Of a DNA stretch of 64,000 nucleotides, positions 16,717-25,411 are shown piece by piece. Each line of letters opens with the position of its first letter. Within the stretch, counting starts at the first letter, position 1. The notes under the pieces are model-generated. The model ran no database searches. It had not been told where the DNA came from and was given only the letters and a program-made list of their open reading frames with translations. The DNA is taken from positions 1 through 64,000 of the forward strand of contig CAUJCO010000009.1 in the NCBI GenBank assembly GCA_963169645.1, in the 5' to 3' direction. The DNA is from Bacteroidota bacterium. GTDB lineage: Bacteria; Bacteroidota; Bacteroidia; Chitinophagales; JADIYW01. A program made the translations under genes and the position numbers.

Positions 16717-17556
16717 ATGAAACTGTACACCATTGATACCGGATTTTTTAAATTGGATGGCGGAGCTATGTTTGGCGTCGTACCTAAAACAATGTGGCAA
16801 AAATTAAATCCACCGGATGAAAACAACATGTGCACATGGGCAATGCGTTGCTTACTCATAGAAGATAAAAATAGGTTGATGTTAGTAGATACCGGAATGG
16901 GCGATTTTATCGATGATACCTATAAAAAAAGATATGAACCATTTGGCGAAGATACCTTAGAATCATCATTGGCAAAACATGGTTTCTCTCCGTCTGATAT
17001 CACGGATGTATTTCTCACACATCTTCATTTCGACCATTGCATTGGAGCATTAAAAGATGATGGAAAAGGCTTGCCTACGTTGCGATTTCACAATGCTACG
17101 CATTGGACTTCGGCAACACAATGGCAATCGGCGATGCAACCCAATGCACGCGAAAAAGCATCTTACTTAAAAAATTATTTAGAAGCAATTCAATATTCCG
17201 GCAAATTAAAATTTGTTGAAAAAGAAGATATGAATATGCCCAATATTGAAATTGAATTTATGTACGGACATACAGAATCTATGATGATTTTACATCTTTA
17301 CAACAATGATCAAACATTTACGTATTGTGCAGATTTGATTCCATCGCATCACCATATTCGTTTGCCCTACATCATGGCGTATGATATTCGTCCTTTAGAT
17401 TCATTGAAAGAAAAAACGATTCTATTAGAAAAAGCATTGGAAAACAATCATATTTTATTTTTTGAACACGATAAAGAGGTGGAATGTTGCACCTTAAAAC
17501 GTTCTGAAAAAGGAATAGAATTTGACCGATTAATGAAATTAGCAGAAATAATTTAA
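16717..17556 (+). CDS. Metallo-beta-lactamase fold hydrolase
   Basis: The 279-residue cytosolic protein has the MBL metal motif HLHFDH (His102, His104, Asp106, His107), the VDTGMGDF loop and a later His in MYGHTESM, which complete a two-metal site. Sequence style resembles the AHL-lactonase/quorum-quenching-like group, but many other substrates are possible. It starts after a palindromic site and lies ten bases before the PD40 protein gene. Confidence 0.9.
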   Translation: MKLYTIDTGFFKLDGGAMFGVVPKTMWQKLNPPDENNMCTWAMRCLLIEDKNRLMLVDTGMGDFIDDTYKKRYEPFGEDTLESSLAKHGFSPSDITDVFLTHLHFDHCIGALKDDGKGLPTLRFHNATHWTSATQWQSAMQPNAREKASYLKNYLEAIQYSGKLKFVEKEDMNMPNIEIEFMYGHTESMMILHLYNNDQTFTYCADLIPSHHHIRLPYIMAYDIRPLDSLKEKTILLEKALENNHILFFEHDKEVECCTLKRSEKGIEFDRLMKLAEII

Positions 17557-17566
17557 ACCCAAATAA

Positions 17567-19063
17567 ATGCACACACTAAAAGTTAGTATTTTATTTATTG
17601 GATTATTGGTTTCTTTATCTTGTTTTGCACAAATGGATAAAGCGGATAAACTCTTTGATGTTTACAAATATGCACAAGCTATTGAATTATATAAACCCAT
17701 AGCAGAAAAAGGAAACATAAGAGCTGTTCGAAAAATTGCTGAATGCTATCGTAAAATAAATGACTATGTGAATGCAGAGAAATATTTTGCCATTGTCGTA
17801 GCAGATAAAAATGCTGTACCTAAATCTAATCTATATTATGCGCAAATGTTGATGGCTAATGAGAAATATGACGAAGCAAAAAAATGGTTTCAAAAATATT
17901 TAGATTTAAAACCGGATGCTGATACCATTGTTGCACGCACTCAACTAACTGCTTGTGAAAAATCGCCACAAGAAAACAATACAAATAGAAAAGTAATAAT
18001 CCAAAATTTAAAAGCAATTAACTCGGATGCAGCTGACTTTTGTGCTACACCTTATGAAGATGGCATTATCTTCACCTCATCCAGACATGGAAAACTGAAC
18101 GGAGCATCGGGAAGTGCGTATCAGCAAGTCTATTTCGCACATTATGGCAAAGATTCTAGTTATCAGATTGAAGCATTAAAAGGAGTTGTTAACTCCAGAA
18201 ATTATAATAGCGGACCAGCTTGTATAGATACCACTAAAGACATTATCTATTTTACTAAAAATAATTTTCAATTTGGCGATGCGATTACAAATAAAAAAGG
18301 TGATGTAACGCTTAAAATTTTTTCAGCTAAAAAAGGAATGGTTGATGGTTGGAAAGATATCAAAGAATTAGAATTTAATGATAAAGAATATTCTTGTGCA
18401 TTTCCGAGTATTAATGCACAAGGTAATATTATCTTTTTTACTTCTGACAGAGCCGGTGGATACGGTGGAAAAGATATCTATTTCTCAACTAATACAAATG
18501 GTATTTGGAGTAAACCAAAAAATGCCGGACCAAAAATAAACACCAAAGGTGATGAACGATATCCATTTATTCATCCGGATGGCACTTTGTATTTTTCTTC
18601 TACCGGTTGGCCGGGTTTTGGCGGAATGGATATTTTTAAATCTACACCAAATAAAATGGGTGAATTTGGAAATCCGGAAAACTTAGGAAAACCAATTAAT
18701 AGCCCGACAGATGATTTTGGATTTTATATCGACCAAGAACATACAAAAGGATATTTTTCTTCTGACAGAAATGGTGGATTAGGAAGTGATGATATTTATG
18801 AATTTGAATATTTAGATATTCCGCTTACGTTGAATTTATATTGTGATGGCAAACCGGCAGATGATATTAAAATCAATATAAGAAAAAATGGAATTCCCAT
18901 TTCAGAAACATGGCAAAATAAAAAAGTTAATATCTTGCTTGAGCCATCCTCAACGTATATTATAGAATGCTCAAAAGTTGGTTTTCAAACTGAAAATATT
19001 GAAATCAAAACCCCAAAAAAAAATAAGCCAATTATAAAATCAATTAGTTTAATAATGAACTAA
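17567..19063 (+). CDS. TPR-PD40 envelope protein, PorE-like without OmpA domain
   Basis: The 498-residue protein has a signal peptide (1-21), TPR helices (about 22-130), a PD40/WD40-like propeller (about 140-410) with repeats such as IIFFTSDRAGGYGGKDIYFSTN and LYFSSTGWPGFGGMDIFKS, and a C-terminal carboxypeptidase-regulatory-like beta domain (about 415-498). This is the domain order of PorE-type proteins of the type IX secretion system, but the final peptidoglycan-binding OmpA domain is missing and the stop is clean. It is probably periplasmic or outer-membrane associated; a T9SS role is only inferred. Confidence 0.85.
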   Translation: MHTLKVSILFIGLLVSLSCFAQMDKADKLFDVYKYAQAIELYKPIAEKGNIRAVRKIAECYRKINDYVNAEKYFAIVVADKNAVPKSNLYYAQMLMANEKYDEAKKWFQKYLDLKPDADTIVARTQLTACEKSPQENNTNRKVIIQNLKAINSDAADFCATPYEDGIIFTSSRHGKLNGASGSAYQQVYFAHYGKDSSYQIEALKGVVNSRNYNSGPACIDTTKDIIYFTKNNFQFGDAITNKKGDVTLKIFSAKKGMVDGWKDIKELEFNDKEYSCAFPSINAQGNIIFFTSDRAGGYGGKDIYFSTNTNGIWSKPKNAGPKINTKGDERYPFIHPDGTLYFSSTGWPGFGGMDIFKSTPNKMGEFGNPENLGKPINSPTDDFGFYIDQEHTKGYFSSDRNGGLGSDDIYEFEYLDIPLTLNLYCDGKPADDIKINIRKNGIPISETWQNKKVNILLEPSSTYIIECSKVGFQTENIEIKTPKKNKPIIKSISLIMN

Positions 19064-19067
19064 GTAT

Positions 19068-20390
19068 TTAATCCACGTTTACATTTTCTACAAAACTTCT
19101 ATCGATATTTACGGTTGCATTTAAGTTGTACAAGATAGAATATAAACCGAAAAATGCCCGATGTAAATAAATAGAATGCCGCGAACCACGCATAGCATTG
19201 GAATTTCGGAACGCTTTATTATCAAATATTTCTTTTCCATGTTCGTGTAATTGTTCATAGAAATCAACATCGCCAAAATAAAAAACATCACTTTTCATTG
19301 GTTTAGAGATGTCGTGTATTGCTTTGAGAGCCGTATTGAAAAATAAACTATCTAATTCTTGTGTATCACTTTCACGCAACAAATCCAATCCGTTGAGGCA
19401 TTTACGCAATTTTCGTTCATCATGCACAACATCATCACGTACTAATGAAAAATAATAATTATAAAAATCATGCGGAATGGTTTTCACACAACCAAAATCC
19501 AACACTACTAATTTCAAATCATCAGTAACCATAAAATTTCCGGGATGCAAATCGGCATGAAAACTTTTTTGTTCATGTATGCAGGTATGAAGAAAATCCA
19601 ACAAAGCCTGCCCTATCTTATTTTTATTCTCTTGTTTGGTTTCTGTTTGAATGAATGTTTGCAACGTCATCGCATCTATCCATTGCATTGTTAGTATTTT
19701 TTTGGCTGATAAATCGTTATAATATTTTGGAATAATCAAATTGGGAATATCTTTACAAGCAGCACCAAATTTTTGTCCGTGAAATAATTCTAAATCGTAA
19801 TTACATTCTTCATTTAAACGCTCTTCAAATTCTTCTAAATATTCATGCACATCTTTTTCTTGCACACCAATAAAGCGCAATAACAAAGGTTTCACCAAAT
19901 TGATATCTGAATGGATGCTTTCAGCCACGCCCGGATATTGCAATTTTACAGCAAGAAGATTTCCATCTTTAGTTGCTTTATGTACTTGTCCGATAGAGGC
20001 TGCGTGTGCGGCTTTCATATCAAACGTATCAAAAACTTCAGTAGGTGTTTTGCCAATATATTTCACAAACGTATTCATCACCAATGGCGAACTTAATGCC
20101 ATTGCACTATTTTGTGCCAATGCAAATTTCTCAGCATACGATTTAGGCAAAATCCCGGTATCCATGCTCAACATTTGAGCAATTTTCAACGCACTTCCTT
20201 TTAATTGACTCATCAATTGGAAAAGTTCCTCTGCATTTTTATTATTCAACTCTTCTTCGCTCACATTTGAGCCCACCATTCGTTGAGCACTATGTTTAAT
20301 ATAGTTTGCACCCACACGCATACTCGTGCGAAACACACTGGAAGCACGAGCCACTTTTGAAGTAGGAATCTTATTTTGTTCTTCAATCAT
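19068..20390 (-). CDS. ABC1/UbiB-family atypical kinase
   Basis: The 440-residue protein has the UbiB/ADCK hallmarks: an A-rich loop region AHAASIGQVHKA, VKLQYPGV with the ATP-binding Lys, HADLHPGNF as catalytic loop and VLDFGCVK as the DFG region. The N-terminal KxGQ motif reads KIAQ, with Gly replaced by Ala. Family members act in quinone or isoprenoid lipid handling at the membrane. The start is set at the second Met (20390). The gene follows a TetR-C-like gene and a divergent polyprenyl synthase, which agrees with an isoprenoid role. Confidence 0.92.
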   Translation of the reverse strand: MIEEQNKIPTSKVARASSVFRTSMRVGANYIKHSAQRMVGSNVSEEELNNKNAEELFQLMSQLKGSALKIAQMLSMDTGILPKSYAEKFALAQNSAMALSSPLVMNTFVKYIGKTPTEVFDTFDMKAAHAASIGQVHKATKDGNLLAVKLQYPGVAESIHSDINLVKPLLLRFIGVQEKDVHEYLEEFEERLNEECNYDLELFHGQKFGAACKDIPNLIIPKYYNDLSAKKILTMQWIDAMTLQTFIQTETKQENKNKIGQALLDFLHTCIHEQKSFHADLHPGNFMVTDDLKLVVLDFGCVKTIPHDFYNYYFSLVRDDVVHDERKLRKCLNGLDLLRESDTQELDSLFFNTALKAIHDISKPMKSDVFYFGDVDFYEQLHEHGKEIFDNKAFRNSNAMRGSRHSIYLHRAFFGLYSILYNLNATVNIDRSFVENVNVD

Positions 20391-20451
20391 TGGTTTAAAA
20401 ATCAACAAATAGTTAGTAAAAAAACGAACAGGTTTTTATAAAATTCTCGCT

Positions 20452-20979
20452 TCAAAATCTCTTTCTAATTTTAATAAAATATTGCAATAAGTCAATACCG
20501 GAATCTATGGGATTGGGTGCAAATAAATCAAACGTGAAATGGATGGTTTTTTCGACCATAACATCCGTATTTTCTTTCATTTCACTCGTATCGGATGCCC
20601 AAAAATGTAAGATACCCACTAAAGCATTCCATAGAATAGGTTTATAAAAAGAAGCAATAAAAGGCCTTGCTTGTATTTCTCCGGAATTGGTAGCATCTAA
20701 AATAAGTTCATCCGCAAACGAATCAAATTCTCTGCGGAGTGCTTTCAAAAATCCGGAGTTTAAAAATGGGATTTTTTGTTTTCGTATGAGCTGGGAAAAA
20801 TCAGTATCATGAGATTGTAAAGATTGCAAAAAAGTAAACGTAAATGCCAACATTTTTTCTCTGGCTGAATAGCTTGCATAAAATTCATCTGCAGTACAAA
20901 TTGCTATCGTTTTATGAAAAACGGACGACCATTCATCTTTTAATTGTATATCCATGTAATTTAATAATGTATTCTTCAA
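20452..20979 (-). CDS. TetR C-terminal-like domain protein without HTH
   Basis: The 175-residue product (167 if Met9 is used) resembles the ligand-binding domain of Bacteroidota TetR-type regulators: YASYSAREKMLAFTFTFLQSL, then a helical stretch with EFDSFADELI, ARPFIASFYKPILWNALVGILHFWASDTSE and a final amphipathic helix. The N-terminal helix-turn-helix normally in front of this domain is absent; the frame has no room for it. It may be a partner protein, not a regulator. It is 61 bases upstream of the ABC1 kinase gene and in the same direction. Confidence 0.72.
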   Translation of the reverse strand: MKNTLLNYMDIQLKDEWSSVFHKTIAICTADEFYASYSAREKMLAFTFTFLQSLQSHDTDFSQLIRKQKIPFLNSGFLKALRREFDSFADELILDATNSGEIQARPFIASFYKPILWNALVGILHFWASDTSEMKENTDVMVEKTIHFTFDLFAPNPIDSGIDLLQYFIKIRKRF

Positions 20980-21025
20980 AATTAGTTGTATTAAAACATT
21001 TATTTTTGTTAGAAATTGTTAATCA

Positions 21026-22000
21026 ATGCATTCTATTGAAGAAATACGCGAACTTTTTACGGCATACCTAAATCAAGAATCGTTCCAAAGTGAACCACAA
21101 AATTTATACGAACCCAATAATTATTTTCTACAAATTGGCGGCAAACGATTGCGTCCATGTTTATTGATTTTGGCAACTGAAATTTTTTGTGGCAAAACGG
21201 AAGACGCCTTATCCGCTGCATTAGCAATAGAATATTTTCACAATTTCACGCTTATTCACGATGATGTAATGGATAAAGCACCGATGCGTAGAGGTTTTAC
21301 AACAATTCATGAAAAATATAATTTAAATACTGCCATTTTAAGTGGCGATGTGTTGATGATTAAAGCTTGTGAATACTTGGCAAAAGTTAATCCGATTTAT
21401 TTTAAAACCATTTTTGATATTTATACCAAAACAGCAATCGAAGTATGCGAAGGACAACAATATGATATGGATTTTGAAACGCAACAAATTGTTTCGCATT
21501 CCGACTATATAGAAATGATTCGACTGAAAACTGCTGTATTGCTAGCTGCTGCCATGAAAATTGGTGCAATTTTGGGTCATGCCAAACAGGAAGATGCCGA
21601 ATTACTTTATAGTTATGCAGAAAATTTAGGAATTGCCTTTCAAATTCAAGATGATATTTTAGATTGCTATGGAGACGAAAATTTAGTGGGCAAACAAGTA
21701 GGCGGTGATATAATTCAAAATAAAAAAACATTGTTACTAATTCATGCTTTAGAAGCCGAAAAAGTAATTGAAAGCAATGTTTTAGAAAACGTATTAAAAA
21801 CAACGCACACTCATAACAGAGAAAAAGTAGAAGCCGTTTTAGCTGTATTCACACAACATCAAACGAAAGAATTTGCCATACAAAAACGCGATTATTATGT
21901 GCAGCAATCTATCTTGGCATTAGAGAAAATAAACTTACAAGAATCTGAAAAACAGGTATTGTTTAAATTAGTAGATTATCTGGTGATGCGTACATATTAA
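21026..22000 (+). CDS. Polyprenyl diphosphate synthase (trans-isoprenyl)
   Basis: The 324-residue enzyme has both aspartate-rich motifs: DDVMDKAPMRRG (first DDxxD plus the Arg pair) and QDDILDCYGD (second), as well as GGKRLRPCLLILA near the start. It elongates prenyl diphosphates with isopentenyl diphosphate; chain length cannot be told from the sequence, and the product may serve menaquinone side-chain or undecaprenyl-type synthesis. It starts divergently from the TetR-C-like/ABC1 kinase pair, 46 bases away. Confidence 0.94.
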   Translation: MHSIEEIRELFTAYLNQESFQSEPQNLYEPNNYFLQIGGKRLRPCLLILATEIFCGKTEDALSAALAIEYFHNFTLIHDDVMDKAPMRRGFTTIHEKYNLNTAILSGDVLMIKACEYLAKVNPIYFKTIFDIYTKTAIEVCEGQQYDMDFETQQIVSHSDYIEMIRLKTAVLLAAAMKIGAILGHAKQEDAELLYSYAENLGIAFQIQDDILDCYGDENLVGKQVGGDIIQNKKTLLLIHALEAEKVIESNVLENVLKTTHTHNREKVEAVLAVFTQHQTKEFAIQKRDYYVQQSILALEKINLQESEKQVLFKLVDYLVMRTY

Positions 22001-22010
22001 AATACAAAGC

Positions 22011-22451
22011 TTATTTCATAGCACTCTTAGCCCAATCTATTACTAATTTCTTTTGGGCATCGGATAACTTTGCATCACGATGTATAATTACATAACTAAA
22101 TAAAGGCATTTCATCTTTTTCCAATGTTTCAATTACTTCGTCTAATTTATGATTCGCTTTTTTGGTATCATAATTACCAAATTCTGAGAAATTGAGATGG
22201 CGTTTTCCATTATTAATATGCTTATTCATCCACCAAGCAACCGGCTGGATAGTATTATACCATGGATACACCGTATTATTGCTATGACAATCATAACAAG
22301 CGGTTTGTAGAATTTGTAACACATCATTCGGAACTGTTCTTACGTTAGTAATATCTGATGCGGATATTTCTTGACTGATATTTTTCTTTGGATGAATAAA
22401 CTGAATTGCAACCAAAAGTACAAGAACTGTTAAACCAATTTTTTTCTTCAT
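22011..22451 (-). CDS. Haem-binding domain protein (cytochrome c-like)
   Basis: The 146-residue protein has a signal/anchor helix (about 4-20) and one c-type haem site CYDCH (Cys52, Cys55, His56), followed by the Haem_bd family pattern SNNTVYPWYNTIQPVAWWMNKHINNGKRHLNFSEF. It should be exported to the periplasm and loaded by the cytochrome c maturation system. Likely role is electron transfer or sensing; the partner is unknown. It converges on the polyprenyl synthase gene with ten bases between. Confidence 0.9.
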   Translation of the reverse strand: MKKKIGLTVLVLLVAIQFIHPKKNISQEISASDITNVRTVPNDVLQILQTACYDCHSNNTVYPWYNTIQPVAWWMNKHINNGKRHLNFSEFGNYDTKKANHKLDEVIETLEKDEMPLFSYVIIHRDAKLSDAQKKLVIDWAKSAMK

Positions 22452-22552
22452 GGTAAATAATTTTAGTATAAATGTATAAAAATAAAAGTAACTTCAAACT
22501 TCGATAAATCAAACGAAATTAATCGCTATTTGTTCAATAAATCTATTGATTT

Positions 22553-23227
22553 ATGCTAATAAATTTAATAAAACATTCCATAACAAGTTTGCTTCTTTTC
22601 GCTACATCTATTGCCTATGCAAATAGCTATTTAAAAGTACTATACATTGCAGATTCCACAGCAACATTAAATGGTAAACCCTACTTTTTTACAAAAAACA
22701 CACCAACTGATTCATTGGTGTTATTTCCTTACAACATTGAAGGTTTTAATTATGAAACCGGCTTTGAATACTGCATTTTGGTAGATGTTATAACTACTCA
22801 ACAAAACAACGACTCTTCCCTTACAAAATACATTTTAAATGATATAAAATACAAAAAGAAAACAACGCAAAACCTAACGGCTAAAAGTGCATTTCAAGAT
22901 AGTAGCAAATGGATGTTATACAAATTAAAGATGAAAGATGGCACAAAAACATTTTCCATATCAAAAGCGTATATACAATTTGATATTGTCAACAACACCA
23001 TCAACGGAAATACGGATTGCAACACGTTTCACGCCGATTTTACAGAAGATTCGGCTACATTACAATTCAAAAATATGATTACAACTAAAATGGCTTGCTC
23101 TAAAAGAGCCATAGAACCGGCATTTATAAATATGTTGCACAACACGACACATTTTGCCATCAAATCAAAATTATTATACGTATATCAACACAAAAAATTG
23201 TTGGCTATTTTTATCCGAAAGAAATAA
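22553..23227 (+). CDS. DUF4377 and META domain protein, exported
   Basis: The 224-residue protein starts with a signal peptide (about 1-24). Residues about 26-105 look like DUF4377 (LKVLYIADSTATLNGKPYFFT, FEYCILVDV). Residues about 110-224 are a META/HslJ-like domain with its usual NGNTDCNTFHADF and TTKMACSKRAIEPAF stretches. META proteins are small periplasmic or outer-membrane proteins of uncertain role, linked to stress resistance in some species. Confidence 0.83.
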   Translation: MLINLIKHSITSLLLFATSIAYANSYLKVLYIADSTATLNGKPYFFTKNTPTDSLVLFPYNIEGFNYETGFEYCILVDVITTQQNNDSSLTKYILNDIKYKKKTTQNLTAKSAFQDSSKWMLYKLKMKDGTKTFSISKAYIQFDIVNNTINGNTDCNTFHADFTEDSATLQFKNMITTKMACSKRAIEPAFINMLHNTTHFAIKSKLLYVYQHKKLLAIFIRKK

Positions 23228-23231
23228 AAAA

Positions 23232-23259
23232 TGGCTATTTCCACTTTCGAAAATAGCCA
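23232..23259 (-). terminator. Rho-independent terminator between convergent genes
   Basis: TGGCTATTT (23232-23240) pairs with AAATAGCCA (23251-23259) around a 10-base loop. On the minus strand the hairpin is followed by six T, making it a good terminator for the gene at 23280-24278. The plus side has only a weak T-rich tail, so termination of the META gene is less sure. Confidence 0.75.
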
Positions 23260-23279
23260 CTCATTTTCCATAAATTCTT

Positions 23280-24278
23280 CTACTTTTTAGTCACTTTTAC
23301 ATTGTAAAAACCAGAATTTCCTTTATCATAAACTGTTTCGTAAATAGAAACATAGATAGTACCTTCTTCTTCTGCCGTTCCATCAAATTTAGAACCGGCT
23401 TGTATAGCAGTGCCATATTTACCAATGCGATACACAACTGAACCATATTTAGGATTCATATCATCAGTGTAAGCACCATCTTTGGTGCCACTTACATAAC
23501 CATCCGGATTGTAGGTTCCGCCGGACAAGCTTTTTAAAACAACTTTTCCGGATGCCGTAATCGAAAATTTATCACCCGGTTTTACAGAAACGCCTGTATT
23601 CACCCATCCTTTGTCGTTATCATTTCCGGAAATGCTAAAGTTTCCTTTAAGTTTAAAACTTCCATCCGGATTTGCTACATCCGCACCAACGATTGGTGAA
23701 ATATCTAAACTTTCAATTTTTTCGCGTTTGAAAAGCAAATTTCCGTATTCCGACTGGATATTTATATCTCCAAAAGCTATTGTACCTTCAACATAATTAC
23801 TTCCATCGTATGTAACTGCATCATTTACATTCGTACCATTTGATAAACCTGCTTTAGCATATAATTCATCTATTAATTGTTCTATCGTATAATTTTCATT
23901 ATCCGAAATTTTATAAAAAGGATTTTGTGTAAATGTGATTACAGTAGATAAAATTGGTGTTCCATAACCTAATAATCGATCATAAATAATTTTTGCATCC
24001 GCTTCTTTGGCTGTTTGCAATTTGTTCAAATCCGGTAAAACGGCACCATCTTTCGTATGGTCAGAAATGATACCTAATTTCAAGTTAGAAATTTTTTCTA
24101 CCGGAATAGATAACGTGCCATACGCAGTTACCACTGTTATTTTAGGTAAATTGGCTTTTCCAGAAACAATGTCACCATTTTTTAATTTCACGGATAACTC
24201 TACATTATTAGCACCACCGGCCGCAAAAGTAAATAGTGTGCTAAAGCAAAAAACAAATAATAATTGGATTGATTTCAT
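23280..24278 (-). CDS. Exported protein with C-terminal PA-IL (LecA)-like domain
   Basis: The 332-residue protein has a signal peptide (1-19), then a beta-rich part beginning VELSVKLKNGDIVSGKANLPKI that resembles an SH3-like unit. The C-terminal third (about 205-330) has the layout of the PA-IL/LecA-like galactose-binding jelly roll: WVNTGVSVKPGDKFSITASGKV, PDGYVSGTKDG, GSVVYRIGKYGTAIQAGS and NSGFYNVKV. It may bind calcium and sugar on the cell surface, but binding residues were not checked. A terminator follows. Confidence 0.75.
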   Translation of the reverse strand: MKSIQLLFVFCFSTLFTFAAGGANNVELSVKLKNGDIVSGKANLPKITVVTAYGTLSIPVEKISNLKLGIISDHTKDGAVLPDLNKLQTAKEADAKIIYDRLLGYGTPILSTVITFTQNPFYKISDNENYTIEQLIDELYAKAGLSNGTNVNDAVTYDGSNYVEGTIAFGDINIQSEYGNLLFKREKIESLDISPIVGADVANPDGSFKLKGNFSISGNDNDKGWVNTGVSVKPGDKFSITASGKVVLKSLSGGTYNPDGYVSGTKDGAYTDDMNPKYGSVVYRIGKYGTAIQAGSKFDGTAEEEGTIYVSIYETVYDKGNSGFYNVKVTKK

Positions 24279-24367
24279 AATTTAGTATTTATTGATGCTA
24301 AAATTAAACTATTCTAAGTAGAATTGCAAAGCAAAAAAAATGCATTAACACAAAATAAGAAAATGGA

Positions 24368-25357
24368 TTAAGATGCTATAGATGAGCATTTATCGCAAGA
24401 AGAAAGTGCTACATAAGGCGGCACATCGGCAACGGTATGATGAATATATTGTTTGATGATTTTTCCTTTATGCATTAAAAAAATTCCGGGCATTTGAAAA
24501 ATATCGGCATCTTCAATATTCGTAAATTGAATTCCTTTTCGCAACCATAAATATATACCGCGTACAAGCACTTTCAATCCAAATAATTGGAATAAAGTAC
24601 CTCGTTTTAAATCAAATGCTTTATATAAAATTGATTCCGGATCAGAAATAGAATCAACTGTATTGAATTGATACTTTTTCAATTCTTCGAGTGCAACATT
24701 TTTAGAATGCATGTGCACCAAAATAATTTTAGTACCATTCGCTTCTATTTCTTTTTGATATTTTTTTATGTGGCTTAAAGTTTCTTTGCAAAAAGTACAT
24801 CCAAAGTGGCGTAAAAAAACCAATAAAGCAGGTTGGCTATTTATGATAGATTGCACACACTCGCCTTTGTCTGTTTCATACAAACCTAATAAATCCACTA
24901 CTTCAGATTTATTGAGATGAATCATTTCATTATCCAAAATATATTGATGATGATAGGCATTATATAAAATAATAGCAAAAGGAATTAACCAAAATAAATG
25001 ATTGGTCAAAATCATATTAAATACAACAAATGGCTCTTCACAGATTGAATAAAAATATACAAAGCCAATGACAACGGAAATTTTAGCAATAAAACTCAAT
25101 AACAACAAACGCCAATGCCGTAGCGGATTAGCTGCAATCATTAAAAAGCCAACGCCAAAAATAGTTTCATACCAACCAATTAATTGCCAAATATGAATAT
25201 AGTTTGGATGCGACATAGAACCCAAATCGAACCAAAAACAAGGAAAAAACACGACAGACAAACCCCAAAAAATATGATAAACACCGGCAACGTAAAGTAC
25301 CGCTTTAAACCATGTTGTATTTTTGGAAGAAATTAAGCTCATGTAACTATTTTGCAA
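24368..25357 (-). CDS. Four-helix membrane protein fused to peroxiredoxin-like (SelL/AhpC-TSA_2) domain
   Basis: The 329-residue protein has four predicted membrane helices in residues 18-135 and a C-terminal thioredoxin-fold domain (about 155-325) of the peroxiredoxin-like AhpC/TSA_2 family. The redox motif is CTFC (Cys187, Cys190) after ALLVFLRHFG, and a VHMHSKN strand and DPESILYKAFDLKRG follow. SelL-type proteins carry a UxxC or CxxC centre and are thought to be thiol oxidoreductases. The membrane part may anchor it or pass electrons from a quinone or thiol donor. The start could be Met6 (25342). Confidence 0.85.
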   Translation of the reverse strand: MQNSYMSLISSKNTTWFKAVLYVAGVYHIFWGLSVVFFPCFWFDLGSMSHPNYIHIWQLIGWYETIFGVGFLMIAANPLRHWRLLLLSFIAKISVVIGFVYFYSICEEPFVVFNMILTNHLFWLIPFAIILYNAYHHQYILDNEMIHLNKSEVVDLLGLYETDKGECVQSIINSQPALLVFLRHFGCTFCKETLSHIKKYQKEIEANGTKIILVHMHSKNVALEELKKYQFNTVDSISDPESILYKAFDLKRGTLFQLFGLKVLVRGIYLWLRKGIQFTNIEDADIFQMPGIFLMHKGKIIKQYIHHTVADVPPYVALSSCDKCSSIAS

Positions 25358-25411
25358 TGTACTATGTAAACGAATGCAGTATAAAAAAGTTTAATTTTAT
25401 TTAAAATAGAT

